A DNA stretch of 64,000 bases from Paenibacillus taichungensis (GCF_003287275.1 NZ_QEVW01000008.1:248001-312000), one strand, 5' to 3'; shown: positions 35,301-45,541, numbered from the stretch's first letter. Numbers and translations are program-made. The notes: generated from the letters alone by a model not told the origin.

Positions 35301-36315
35301 AGCGCAGCGGGGAAGATTATGGTTCGTCATTTTCATAAGTGCAATAATCATTGCAACAGCCGTTTATATCAGTTTGACCAACGGTGCGTTTGACATATCG
35401 GTGATGGATGTGGTCAAAACGTTATTGCGGCTGGACCCTGTCCATGAGCATGATCTCGTTATTTTTGATTTCAGGCTGCCGCGTATTGTCATTGCATTAC
35501 TGCTTGGCCTGGGACTCGGGATTGCCGGAGCTGTGATTCAGGGCATCGCGCGCAATCCGCTTGCTGACCCCGGCATGCTTGGTATTAACGCCGGCGCCGG
35601 AACAGCAATGGTGCTCTTTATGCTTCTGTTTCACGGGTCCATAACGGGTACAGGATGGTTATCCATTATGGCAATGCCGTTGTTTGGCTTGGTAGGTGGA
35701 TTAACCGCAGTCGTTCTCATCTTGTGGTTTGCACAGGAGCGCGGTCAGTTGGATTCCCAAAGGCTCATTCTCGTCGGGATTGCCATCGGTTCAGGTTTTA
35801 GTGCAATTACGCTTTACCTTTCCCTCAAAATGAACCCCTCCGATTTTGAGATGGCTACCGTCTGGCTGACAGGCAGCATCTATAATGCCAACTGGCGATA
35901 CATATCGGCGATGATTCCATGGCTGGTTCTGCTGATTCCATTGCTTTGGGCTAAATCCCGTGTGCTGGATGTCATGCAGCTGCAGGAGGCTAGCAGCATG
36001 GGACTCGGCGTGGATGTGCATCGGGAGAGAAAAATATTGTTACTGGGCAGTGTTGGGCTCGTTAGTGCCTGTGTTGCCGTATCCGGGAGTATCGGATTTG
36101 TTGGGTTAATCGCTCCTCATATTGCACGGCGCCTGGTGGGGCTTCACCATAAACGGGTCATTCCGATATCCGGATTGGTTGGCATGGCGATGGTCGTTGT
36201 AGGGGATCTAATCGGCAAAACGGTGTTTGCCCCGGCAGAACTGCCTGTGGGCATCGTCATCTCCATTATTGGTGTTCCTTATTTCATTTTTTTACTGCTC
36301 AAAAACCGAATGTAA
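35293..36315 (+). CDS. feuC: FecCD-family siderophore ABC permease (FeuC-like)
   Basis: A 340-aa second FecCD permease with FDFRLPRIVIALLLGLGLG, AGAVIQGIARNPLADPG and GSIGFVGLIAPHIARRLVG. AAAGGAGGGGG precedes ATG 35293 within the end of the first permease gene. Together the two would form the heterodimeric channel. No FecE-type ATPase gene follows. In Bacillus the Feu system borrows YusV, encoded elsewhere, and the same is likely here. Confidence 0.9.
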   Translation: MPEAQRGRLWFVIFISAIIIATAVYISLTNGAFDISVMDVVKTLLRLDPVHEHDLVIFDFRLPRIVIALLLGLGLGIAGAVIQGIARNPLADPGMLGINAGAGTAMVLFMLLFHGSITGTGWLSIMAMPLFGLVGGLTAVVLILWFAQERGQLDSQRLILVGIAIGSGFSAITLYLSLKMNPSDFEMATVWLTGSIYNANWRYISAMIPWLVLLIPLLWAKSRVLDVMQLQEASSMGLGVDVHRERKILLLGSVGLVSACVAVSGSIGFVGLIAPHIARRLVGLHHKRVIPISGLVGMAMVVVGDLIGKTVFAPAELPVGIVISIIGVPYFIFLLLKNRM

Positions 36316-36352
36316 CAAGCCAGATTTGAAACAGAAGGGAAGGGTTCCATAC

Positions 36353-37087
36353 ATGAGCAAATGGGTACAGGAGTCGGTTGGTGGCTGGACGCTCCATCTG
36401 CTGCTTCCGCCATCTTACACAGAGGGAGATCGTCATTACCCGGTCGTTTATATTCAGGATGGAGGAGGGGTAGCCAAAGCCTGCAGTAATCTTCTGGATC
36501 ATTCCTTTCGCTCCGGAAAACTGCCTGAATTGATTTTGGTCGGTATTGAACCTCACAATCGCAACGATGACTATACACCATGGCCTGTACCAGCGCTGCA
36601 TGCATCCTTTTCGGCCTTTGGCGGTCAGGGAAGCATATATCTGAAGGCGATCACTGAGCAGCTGAAGCCGTATGTGGACTCGTCTTACCGTACTCTTGCA
36701 GATTCAGAGAATACAGGTATACTTGGCTGTTCGCTCGGTGGGCTGATCTCTCTGTTTGCGGCGATGGAATTCCCTCATATCTTTGGAAAGGTTGGGGCGT
36801 TATCAGCCTCAATGTGGTATGAAGGTTTCCTCGATTATATGAGTAAATATTCATGGGCTGAACGCCGTGGCTTGAAGCTGTATATGTACGTTGGGAGTCT
36901 GGAAGGTGTGTACAAGGCTAATGCCCAAGCACAAATGCTGGAAAATACACGTTCCGCGTGTCGCATGATTTTGGCCCAGGGCTATCCTGCTGAGCGGCTG
37001 AATTACGTGGAGGAAGAGGGCGGAACGCATGATCTATTGTTTTTTGCCAAGCATCTGCCCGAAGCATTATCCTGGTTGTATGAGTGA
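36353..37087 (+). CDS. YbbA-like siderophore esterase (alpha/beta hydrolase)
   Basis: A 244-aa esterase D-type hydrolase. Start: LHLLLPPSYTEGDRHYPVVY; nucleophile Ser in ILGCSLGGLISLFA; His near the end in EEGGTHDLLFFAK. The start is ATG 36353 with GAAGGGAAGGG upstream; an in-frame extension into the permease gene has no ribosome site. In Bacillus the gene after feuABC (ybbA) encodes a similar esterase. Probably hydrolyses imported ferri-siderophore. Last gene of the uptake operon. Confidence 0.85.
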   Translation: MSKWVQESVGGWTLHLLLPPSYTEGDRHYPVVYIQDGGGVAKACSNLLDHSFRSGKLPELILVGIEPHNRNDDYTPWPVPALHASFSAFGGQGSIYLKAITEQLKPYVDSSYRTLADSENTGILGCSLGGLISLFAAMEFPHIFGKVGALSASMWYEGFLDYMSKYSWAERRGLKLYMYVGSLEGVYKANAQAQMLENTRSACRMILAQGYPAERLNYVEEEGGTHDLLFFAKHLPEALSWLYE

Positions 37088-37192
37088 GCTTATGGCTTAG
37101 GAAGCGCTCACTCTGTTTCGATATCGTCACACCTCAGCTTGTCCTTCCGAATTCGCCCATGCTATATTGGGGAGATGTGAGGAGATGAGGAT

Positions 37193-37948
37193 ATGAAGCT
37201 GGTGTCCTGGAATGTGAATGGATTGCGGGCATGTGTCACCAAGGGATTCATGGATTATTATAACGAGAGTCAGGCCGATATTTTCTGTGTACAGGAGACT
37301 AAGCTGCAGGCAGGACAGATCGAGATGGATCTGGGAGAAGACGTATATCAATACTGGAATTATGCTGTAAAAAAAGGATACTCCGGCACAGCCGTATTTA
37401 CCCGGATCAAGCCGTTATCTGTCTGGTACGGGATAGAGGAAGATAGCGAACCGGAAGGGCGAATGATTACGTTAGAGTTTGATCATTTTTATCTAATCAA
37501 CGTATATACCCCCAATGCGAAGCGGGATCTGACCAGACTTCCTTACCGTTTGGAATGGGAGGATCGGTTCAGAGGGTACGTGCTGCAATTGGAGCAGACC
37601 AAGCCGGTTATCGTATGTGGTGACCTCAATGTAGCCCATCAGGAGATCGACCTGAAGAATCCGAAGCCGAATCTGGGCAACTCGGGATTCACGCTGGAAG
37701 AGCGAGGCAAGATGACCGACCTGCTGGCTGCCGGATATGTGGATAGCTTCCGCCATCTGTACCCGGATCGCACGGATGTGTACAGTTGGTGGTCGTACAT
37801 GCCCAAGGTAAGAGAGCGTAATGTTGGATGGCGAATCGATTATTTTCTGGTGTCCAATCAGCTTGCTCCGAAGGTGTCAGATGCACATATTGATTGCCAT
37901 GTCATGGGCAGTGATCATTGCCCGGTGGGTCTCACGTTGCAACTGTAG
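37193..37948 (+). CDS. exoA: exodeoxyribonuclease III / AP endonuclease
   Basis: A 251-aa EEP-fold nuclease of the Xth/ExoA family. Conserved sites: KLVSWNVNGLRA (Asn7), VQETKLQ (metal Glu), INVYTPNA (Tyr), CGDLNVAH (Asp/Asn pair), WRIDYFLVS, and the C-terminal GSDHCPVGL (catalytic Asp-His). It nicks DNA 5' of abasic sites in base-excision repair. Full length, good ribosome site, own transcription unit closed by a hairpin at 37994-38027. Confidence 0.95.
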   Translation: MKLVSWNVNGLRACVTKGFMDYYNESQADIFCVQETKLQAGQIEMDLGEDVYQYWNYAVKKGYSGTAVFTRIKPLSVWYGIEEDSEPEGRMITLEFDHFYLINVYTPNAKRDLTRLPYRLEWEDRFRGYVLQLEQTKPVIVCGDLNVAHQEIDLKNPKPNLGNSGFTLEERGKMTDLLAAGYVDSFRHLYPDRTDVYSWWSYMPKVRERNVGWRIDYFLVSNQLAPKVSDAHIDCHVMGSDHCPVGLTLQL

Positions 37949-37993
37949 ATTGCAGAGGGTGTATTTGCCTTTTTACAAAATGAATATCATCAA

Positions 37994-38027
37994 AACCGCA
38001 GGTTTCCGTTAACGGGAATTTGCGGTT
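37994..38027 (+). terminator. hairpin after exoA, probable terminator
   Basis: AACCGCA pairs with TGCGGTT, enclosing TTTCCG-TTAA-CGGGAA, giving a long stable hairpin 45 bp after the exoA stop. The T tract is weak. Confidence 0.5.
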
Positions 38028-38220
38028 ATTTGACGTTGTCTATATGATTATCTTCCCTTTGGTACAGGTCTCAATGGTATTTTTGATGCTGCGGGTAGGG
38101 GGATGGAACTAGACTTAGGTTGGGGAAAGAACTGGACCCGGGATCGTTCCGTTTCCACCCGTACTTGGGTAAGATTGAAGAATACATATAGAAGATGATT
38201 CGGGTAAGGGGTAGAGAACG

Positions 38221-39204
38221 ATGAAGAAGGGGTTACGGAGAGGTTTGAAAGGGCTGGGTGGCCTGATGCTGGCAACAGGACTTTTGCTGCTGGCAGGAAC
38301 CGTGTACGAGGCTTATCAGTCGACACAGGACATGAAATCTTATACTGCACCGGGCAAGATGTATGAGGTGAGCGGACATAACATGCATCTCTATACAACG
38401 GGAAGAGGAAATGCGACAGTCGTTCTCGCTTCAGGCTGGGGTACGCCTAATCCGTACGTTGATTTCAGCCCATTGTATAACAAGTTGAAATCCCAGGTGA
38501 AAATTGCGGTGTATGATCGGTTCGGTTACGGGTATAGCGATTATACGGATCGGCCACGTGATATCGATACCATTACGGAGGAGATCCATCAACTGCTGCG
38601 AGTATCCGGCCAACGTCCGCCATATATCATGGTAGGTCATTCTCTCGGATCGCTGGAGACTGTGCGATTCGCACAAATGTATCCCGATGAAGTAGCTGGC
38701 ATGGTCATGATCGATGGAGGAAGTCCCGAATATTACAGCACTGTGGCTATGGAGCAATCAGATTGGTATTTCGATTCAGCCCGTCTTCTGGTGAAAACAG
38801 GAATTGTGCGTACATTGCTGCATTCGGATCGGATTACGGAATCTATGGTCGTTAACCCGGATCTCGTTACGGAGTCAATGAGAAAGGCAGCCACCATATC
38901 CACACTCATGCATGCTTACAATGACAACGTGATTGGAGAGATGCGCAATTCCAAGACGAACGCAGCCCATATCCTGGAGCATAAAAAGGAATTCACCTTC
39001 CCGCTAACCATTCTGACGGCCGGTTCAGAGAAACCAAGCGAAGGTAGCCGGTCATGGCAGGCAGATCAGGCCGATTTTGCTTCATGGTCCAGTCAAGGGA
39101 CACAGGTCACTGTAGCACACGCCAAACACGATATTCATAACAGTCAGCCGGATATTGTCGCCAATGAAATTTTGGAGTTGGTGAAGCGGTCCGGTGAACT
39201 ATGA
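38221..39204 (+). CDS. membrane-anchored alpha/beta hydrolase
   Basis: A 327-aa alpha/beta hydrolase with an N-terminal hydrophobic anchor or signal segment (GGLMLATGLLLLAGTVY, about 14-30). The fold begins HNMHLYTTGRGNATVVLASGWG. Strand-turn IAVYDRFGYGYSD; nucleophile Ser in IMVGHSLGSLETVRF; His probably in AKHDIHNSQP. Substrate unknown. AAGGGG lies upstream of ATG. A small hydrophobic peptide gene follows 50 bp later, possibly co-transcribed. Confidence 0.82.
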   Translation: MKKGLRRGLKGLGGLMLATGLLLLAGTVYEAYQSTQDMKSYTAPGKMYEVSGHNMHLYTTGRGNATVVLASGWGTPNPYVDFSPLYNKLKSQVKIAVYDRFGYGYSDYTDRPRDIDTITEEIHQLLRVSGQRPPYIMVGHSLGSLETVRFAQMYPDEVAGMVMIDGGSPEYYSTVAMEQSDWYFDSARLLVKTGIVRTLLHSDRITESMVVNPDLVTESMRKAATISTLMHAYNDNVIGEMRNSKTNAAHILEHKKEFTFPLTILTAGSEKPSEGSRSWQADQADFASWSSQGTQVTVAHAKHDIHNSQPDIVANEILELVKRSGEL

Positions 39205-39254
39205 AGAACATAATTCAGCCAAAATATAGCAAACAGGATGAGGAGGTAGGATGG

Positions 39255-39401
39255 ATGAAAAAGATCAGAACCGCATCAAGATTCCTTTCCTTACTCCTGG
39301 CAAGTTGTCTGTTGTCTCTAACGGTGTTGTCCGTTTCCGTCTTGTTTGCTACTTCTTCCGTAGATGCCATACCGTTTATCCATTCGGTTGGTCGTGATTA
39401 G
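39255..39401 (+). CDS. 48-aa small secreted or membrane peptide
   Basis: ATG 39255 has AGGAGG 8 bp upstream, far better than the in-frame ATG at 39201 that overlaps the previous stop. The peptide has a basic start (MKKIRTASR), a hydrophobic run (FLSLLLASCLLSLTVLSVSVLF) broken here as FLSLLLASCLL and SLTVLSVSVLF, and a polar C-terminus ATSSVDAIPFIHSVGRD. This is the layout of an exported pre-peptide (signal sequence plus short tail) or a single-TM protein. No family recognised and no Rap/TPR receptor lies nearby. Followed by a small hairpin and T-rich stretch. Confidence 0.6.
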   Translation: MKKIRTASRFLSLLLASCLLSLTVLSVSVLFATSSVDAIPFIHSVGRD

Positions 39402-39421
39402 AATAAAAGGAATATATCAGT

Positions 39422-39450
39422 CCTTGCTGCTCTGCATGCAAGGTATTTTT
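39422..39450 (+). terminator. small intrinsic terminator
   Basis: CCTTGC pairs with GCAAGG over a 10-nt loop, followed by TATTTTTATTT. Confidence 0.5.
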
Positions 39451-39545
39451 ATTTCAAACTGGAAACCTGACAATTTACATGTTATGTTATATCATTATAC
39501 TAGATAAAGTAGGCAACTATAGATGAAGACAGGAGAGGATTGAAC

Positions 39546-40523
39546 ATGGTCAAAGTTGGTATCGTAGGTTACGGAAATCTGGGCAAAGGTGTAGAGAAAG
39601 CTATTACTCAAAACCCGGATATGGAGCTTGTTGCTGTATTTACACGTCGTAACCCGGAGCAGATGGTTGCAGAAGGTACGGAGGTTCGTTTCGAGCACAT
39701 CTCTGCTGCTGAGCAATACATAGGCAAAATTGATGTGATGATTCTGTGTGGAGGTTCGGCAACTGATCTTCCGGAGCAGACACCTGCAATTGCAAAATTG
39801 TTCAATACGGTGGATAGCTTCGATACACATGCCAAGATCCCTGAATTCTATAAAGAAGTTAACGCTGCGGCAGAGCAAGGTGGCCATGTGAGCGTCATTT
39901 CCACAGGTTGGGACCCGGGCTTGTTCTCAATGAACCGACTGCTTGCCCAATCGATCCTGCCAGAGGGTAAAGAGTACACGTTCTGGGGTAAAGGGGTCAG
40001 CCAAGGTCACTCCGATGCGATCCGTCGTGTACCAGGCGTTAAGGCTGGTGTGCAATACACTGTACCTGTTGAAGAAGTAATCAACAGCATTCGTGCCGGG
40101 GAGACACCAGAATTAACCACACGTGAGAAGCATCTGCGTCAATGTTATGTAGTTGCAGAAGCTGGTGCAAATCAGGACGAGATTCGCGAAACGATTGTTT
40201 CCATGCCGAACTATTTCTCGGATTACGATACAACGGTGACTTTCATTACTGAAGAGCAATTGAAGGCTGAGCATGAAGGCATGCCGCACGGTGGGTTTGT
40301 CATTCGCAGTGGAGTTACAGGCGCAGGCCAGAAACAAATTATTGAATTTGGTCTGAAGCTCGACAGCAATCCTGAATTTACCGCAAGTGTGCTGGTGGCT
40401 TATGCAAGAGCCGCACAACGTTTGAGTCTGGAAGGGCACAAAGGGGCCAAGACGGTATTTGATATCCCACTCGGTCACCTGTCTCCTAAATCAGCTGAGG
40501 ACCTTCGCCGCGACTTGCTGTAG
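39546..40523 (+). CDS. ddh: meso-diaminopimelate D-dehydrogenase
   Basis: A 325-aa NADPH enzyme converting tetrahydrodipicolinate, ammonia and NADPH directly to meso-diaminopimelate (reversible), the one-step branch of lysine/peptidoglycan precursor synthesis. Rossmann start KVGIVGYGNLGKGVEKAI; family signatures LCGGSATDLPEQ, NTVDSFDTHAKIPE, STGWDPGLFSMNRL and GKGVSQGHSDAIRRVPGV. ATG 39546 lies 8 bp after AGGAGAGG. Ddh occurs in a limited set of bacteria, including Paenibacillus and relatives. Monocistronic with a very strong hairpin downstream. Confidence 0.95.
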   Translation: MVKVGIVGYGNLGKGVEKAITQNPDMELVAVFTRRNPEQMVAEGTEVRFEHISAAEQYIGKIDVMILCGGSATDLPEQTPAIAKLFNTVDSFDTHAKIPEFYKEVNAAAEQGGHVSVISTGWDPGLFSMNRLLAQSILPEGKEYTFWGKGVSQGHSDAIRRVPGVKAGVQYTVPVEEVINSIRAGETPELTTREKHLRQCYVVAEAGANQDEIRETIVSMPNYFSDYDTTVTFITEEQLKAEHEGMPHGGFVIRSGVTGAGQKQIIEFGLKLDSNPEFTASVLVAYARAAQRLSLEGHKGAKTVFDIPLGHLSPKSAEDLRRDLL

Positions 40524-40571
40524 TCCGTTAATTCATTACCGCAGTTGTAAGCATGATTATTTAAAATGTGA

Positions 40572-40625
40572 TACAACACAAATAGCTCGTCCCTCTTATT
40601 AGAAGGACGAGCTATTTGTGTTGTA
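40572..40625. terminator. 21-bp perfect inverted repeat after ddh, probable terminator
   Basis: Bases 40572-40592 pair perfectly with 40605-40625 (core AATAGCTCGTCC / GGACGAGCTATT) over a 12-nt loop. There is no classic T tract, but the 3' arm is T-rich (ATTTGTGTTGT). It sits 48 bp after the ddh stop and 74 bp before the end of the minus-strand gene. Confidence 0.7.
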
Positions 40626-40698
40626 CAAATGGATTAATACATATTCATGAGCTGTTCATATTGATTTATACTCGTAACTCATGTGGAGACAGTCTTCC

Positions 40699-41553
40699 CT
40701 ACAGCCAGTGTGAGGGAATGTTTAAATGATCCGGCAACTTGGTATCTGCACTGCCTTTTGCCGAGTTGAGCTGGGATTGTGTCAGAAAGATGCTGCCTCT
40801 CAGATCGGCCCCACCCAGATTCGCATCCCGCAAGTCGGCCCCAATTAGATCGGTGCTTCTCATATCTGCGTTTCGTAAATCAGCAGCTATCATTAAGGCA
40901 CCTCTAAAGCTTGCACCCCGAAGGTCAGCGCCTTTAAGATTGGCACCCAGAAAGTCTCTTCCGGTACGCTTTTTGGTCTTCGATTTGGATGGTCGGTTCT
41001 CTGAAGCTGGGACCTTTGCCCGCACCATCTCGCTGGCCTGTACAAGCAGTTCGTTCACCATCGCCCGATGTGAGGGAATATCGAGACGTAATATGGCAGA
41101 TGGCTTCAGATTGGTCAGTCGTTCCGTTTCCCGATATACGTCCTTCAACGCGGCATGGATGGATGATGTTTCCGGCAGCTGTAGCATTTCAATGATATAG
41201 CTCATCATCTCATGAAGCTGCTTCATGACAGGCAAACAATCGAACATTTCAGCAGCTGATTCCGGATGATTACGCCAATCCTTGCCCGAATATGTAATCT
41301 GTGACAGTTTCTGACCAGCCCCGAAACAATCGTAGACTGTGCAGCCCTTGAACCCTTTCTGTCGCAGCTGTGTATGGATGCCACAACGGTTATCGTTACG
41401 GAGATTGGAACAGGGGGTACCGCTGGATTTATCAAAAGCAAAGTCTGAGGACTTGCCATACGGCAAGGCGACACAGCATAGCCCAAAACATTGCTCGCAG
41501 TCTGCGCTTAAATGCAGAGTAGCCTGATTGCTACTGAATGCTTGGTTAGTCAT
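40699..41553 (-). CDS. Cys-cluster (YkgJ-like) domain fused to pentapeptide repeats
   Basis: A 284-aa protein. The N-terminal part (about 15-80) is rich in ordered Cys: CEQCFGLCC, then CSNLRNDNRC, then GCTVYDCFGAG. This resembles the Zn/Fe-chelating YkgJ/CxxCxxCC type. A helical middle (about 95-185) and a basic linker (ENRPSKSKTKKRTG) lead to about 12 pentapeptide repeats of A(D/N)Lxx type (GANLKGADLRGASFRGAL and onward), forming a right-handed beta-helix. No signal peptide. Function unknown; pentapeptide proteins sometimes protect gyrase, but nothing here shows that. Confidence 0.75.
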   Translation of the reverse strand: MTNQAFSSNQATLHLSADCEQCFGLCCVALPYGKSSDFAFDKSSGTPCSNLRNDNRCGIHTQLRQKGFKGCTVYDCFGAGQKLSQITYSGKDWRNHPESAAEMFDCLPVMKQLHEMMSYIIEMLQLPETSSIHAALKDVYRETERLTNLKPSAILRLDIPSHRAMVNELLVQASEMVRAKVPASENRPSKSKTKKRTGRDFLGANLKGADLRGASFRGALMIAADLRNADMRSTDLIGADLRDANLGGADLRGSIFLTQSQLNSAKGSADTKLPDHLNIPSHWL

Positions 41554-42060
41554 TTGTACACTTCCTTTTATTAAAAAGAATGCTATTTTAAGGTTAGTAC
41601 AACTTTACCATCAGGCTGGATTTCGATCAATATGCTGCATAGTAGCGAAGAAAGCGTAGGCTAGAATGGACTTGAGGCAGCAATCGGCATGCAGAATCTG
41701 CGCTCCACGTTCGCATCCACATGTTCAAACGCTTTATCCAGAAAGACAACCTTGGCATGAATGGACTGAATAGCGATTTCCGCCGAGGGCTGTTTCTTCG
41801 GGTAAACGGGAAAACCACTTTTTTTATTGAACTCTTATCTTATGTAGAATAAATTCATAACCATATTTGTATGATAAAGAAAAATTAAAAAAAATATATA
41901 CAAACTTTATGTAAGTTACTTGACTAAATGAATTTAATTACTTATTATCAATATTAACAGAATAAATCAAACCAAGCGGATACAGGATGGTGTGAACATG
42001 GGTTTTATGGATAAATTATTCGGGAAAACAAACAACAACACACAAGAGGAGGAACAATCG
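41554..42060. other. 507-bp interval: gene remnant and AT-rich promoter region
   Basis: The first part holds a coding-like remnant on the minus strand (41659-41832). The stretch 41820-41990 is strongly AT-rich and probably carries the promoter of the FMN reductase at 42061. Upstream of that gene, an in-frame ATG at 41998 would add 21 residues (MGFMDKLFGKTNNNTQEEEQS), but it lacks a good ribosome site. Confidence 0.6.
41659..41832 (-). pseudogene. 3' remnant of an unidentified gene
   Basis: A 57-codon open stretch without a start codon reads protein-like sequence, for example SGFPVYPKKQPSAEIAIQSI and DKAFEHVDANVERRF, and ends in TAG. It is preceded in frame by a TAA in AT-rich DNA. It looks like the C-terminal end of a lost gene. 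Parent family not recognised. Confidence 0.35.
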
Positions 42061-42603
42061 ATGTCGAAACTTAACATTGGAATTATTCTTGGGAGTACAC
42101 GTGAAGGGCGTTTGAGTCCACAGGTTGGAGAATGGGTAAAACAGATTGCGGATGCACGTGGTGACGCAAACTACGAGATCGTGGATATCGCTGATTACAA
42201 GCTTCCGCTTCTGGGAGAGGCGGATGCAACGGAGCAGGCGACTGCCTGGAATACGAAGCTGGCAAGCCTGGACGGGTTCGTATTTATTGTTCAGGAATAC
42301 AATCATAGTATCTCTGCATCGTTGAAGAATGCACTGGATTACGCACGTGAGGCATGGAACAACAAGGCGGCAGGCATTGTAAGTTATGGTTCCGTAGGTG
42401 GTGCACGCGCGGCAGAACATCTTCGGGGCATTCTTGGCGAATTGTCTGTTGCAGATGTTCGTGTTCATCCGGCACTGTCGCTGTTTACCGATTTTGAGAA
42501 CGGCACGACCTTTAAACCAGCTGATCTGCATTTGACCAATCTGAACGGCATGCTGGATCAGGTGCTTTCGTGGAGTGGTGCCCTAAAAACGGTACGTTCG
42601 TAA
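42061..42603 (+). CDS. NADPH-dependent FMN reductase / flavodoxin-fold quinone reductase
   Basis: A 180-aa flavodoxin-like reductase. FMN phosphate loop GIILGSTREGRLSPQVGEW, then LPLLGEADAT, then FIVQEYNHSISASLKNALDY, then GIVSYGSVGGARAAEHLR, all typical of the NADPH-dependent FMN reductase family (azoreductase/chromate-reductase type). Start taken at ATG 42061, 8-10 bp after AGAGGAGGAA. An upstream in-frame start at 41998 lacks a comparable site. Single gene with its own terminator. Confidence 0.9.
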   Translation: MSKLNIGIILGSTREGRLSPQVGEWVKQIADARGDANYEIVDIADYKLPLLGEADATEQATAWNTKLASLDGFVFIVQEYNHSISASLKNALDYAREAWNNKAAGIVSYGSVGGARAAEHLRGILGELSVADVRVHPALSLFTDFENGTTFKPADLHLTNLNGMLDQVLSWSGALKTVRS

Positions 42604-42683
42604 TTAATGTATGAGTTATGGTCTTCCTTACACAGGGACTGACACTGCGATTCAAGTAACCATCGTCTGTTATATCAATGTTA

Positions 42684-42716
42684 AAGGGCAGTTCTCCCAA
42701 ATGGAGAACTGCCCTT
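42684..42716 (+). terminator. intrinsic terminator after the FMN reductase
   Basis: AAGGGCAGTTCTCC pairs perfectly with GGAGAACTGCCCTT over CAAAT; a short T-rich stretch follows. Confidence 0.7.
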
Positions 42717-42803
42717 GCTTATATCTGTGCGATAAGATGTATCGTTTAAGTTATTCTGTAAAGCAGATGTTCTGTAATGCAGAGAGTAATGCCATCTGAA
42801 GGA

Positions 42804-44568
<1,765 letters not shown>

Positions 44569-45042
44569 ATGAACCATAGGACCTCCTTTCAAAATTGCAG
44601 AGAAATGCTGGTGAACCAGCTCATTATATTCGGTGAAGAGAAAAGAACATTTCTCGACGCCTATTTTGACGTGCGTGATCCGGAACGTTCGCAGATGGAA
44701 CGGCTGCTCGCGAACTATACGACGTGTGTGGAGAAGCTGCTCCTTGGTTCGGATGAAGCTCTGGACTCGGTGGTACTTATCGGTAGTTTGATCCGTTTTG
44801 AGTACGTCGACTTCCATACATCTGATTCATTCACCATTGTGATGCCGGATGACGCGGACCCGGATGCGGGGCATATTTCCTTCCTCTCCCCAGTGGGGCG
44901 GCAATTATTGCTTGGGCTCAAGGGGGAAGTGAGGTCGATTAATATACCGGCTGGCTCCATGCGAGTACGCATTACGGATATTACGTTAAACAATGAATCC
45001 TTGAACCGGATGTCCACTGGGGGTGCAGATCATGCACTTTAA
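44569..45042 (+). CDS. GreA/GreB C-terminal-domain protein in the Kht antiporter operon
   Basis: A 157-aa protein. A helical N-terminal part (about 1-75) may be a coiled coil. Residues about 80-145 show the FKBP-like C-terminal fold of GreA/GreB/Rnk: DSVVLIGSLIRFEYVD, then ISFLSPVGRQLLLGLKGEVRSI, then RITDI. The N-terminus lacks the usual Gre acidic tip. ATG 44569 lies 8 bp after AGGAGGTGA. The stop overlaps the next gene. In Bacillus the equivalent operon position holds khtS, a different small protein, so this gene is a variant partner. Confidence 0.75.
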   Translation: MNHRTSFQNCREMLVNQLIIFGEEKRTFLDAYFDVRDPERSQMERLLANYTTCVEKLLLGSDEALDSVVLIGSLIRFEYVDFHTSDSFTIVMPDDADPDAGHISFLSPVGRQLLLGLKGEVRSINIPAGSMRVRITDITLNNESLNRMSTGGADHAL

Positions 45043-45538
45043 AGAGACGGATTTGCCGGGAATTGGACGGAAATATTGGCTGCACACACGTAGCGGTGAG
45101 CATCTGGTCATCGTCATCCATAATGATGAGAGACGTGACCTGTTTCACATGGAATCAGGCGATTCGCCTGAAGAACTGGGAGACATGGTGTCACTGGTCA
45201 CACTGGATGATGATGAGGCACGTGCGGTTGCGGCTATTGTCGGTGGCATGACGTACAAACCAACCTTTCAGGATGAGCGTGAAGTTATGCTGGAAGGACT
45301 GTTAATTGAGTGGCTCCGTATTGAGCCGCATTCAGAGAGCATAGGAAGAACGATCGGAGAACTTAATATTCGCCAGGCAACAGGGGCAGTTATTCTGGCT
45401 GTGGTGGAGAAGAACAGGACGAAGCAGTTTAATCCAGGTCCGGACTATACCTTTACCGCGGGGGCTACGGTTGTTGTCGCTGGTGAACGGGATCAGATCA
45501 AACTGTTAAAACAGTTGTTATCCAATGGGCGGCTCTAG
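45032..45538 (+). CDS. khtT: KhtT-like RCK_C regulatory subunit of K+/H+ antiporter
   Basis: A 168-aa cytosolic subunit. The N-terminal domain (1-75) begins MHFKETDLPGIGRKYWLHTRSGE, quoted here as MHFKETDLPG and IGRKYWLHTRSGE. The C-terminal RCK_C/TrkA_C domain (about 82-168) has SIGRTIGELNIRQATGAVIL and GATVVVAGERDQIKLL. Bacillus KhtT senses pH and nucleotides, including c-di-AMP, and gates KhtU. ATG 45032 follows GGGGGT by 7 bp and overlaps the upstream gene. The antiporter gene starts 3 bp after its stop. Confidence 0.88.
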   Translation: MHFKETDLPGIGRKYWLHTRSGEHLVIVIHNDERRDLFHMESGDSPEELGDMVSLVTLDDDEARAVAAIVGGMTYKPTFQDEREVMLEGLLIEWLRIEPHSESIGRTIGELNIRQATGAVILAVVEKNRTKQFNPGPDYTFTAGATVVVAGERDQIKLLKQLLSNGRL

Positions 45539-45541
45539 CCT

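Noticed and set aside
41627..41818. A 63-codon minus-strand ORF with an apparent start
   Set aside because: Its composition is Arg/Phe/Ser-rich shadow sequence. The overlapping frame at 41659-41832 is the protein-like one.
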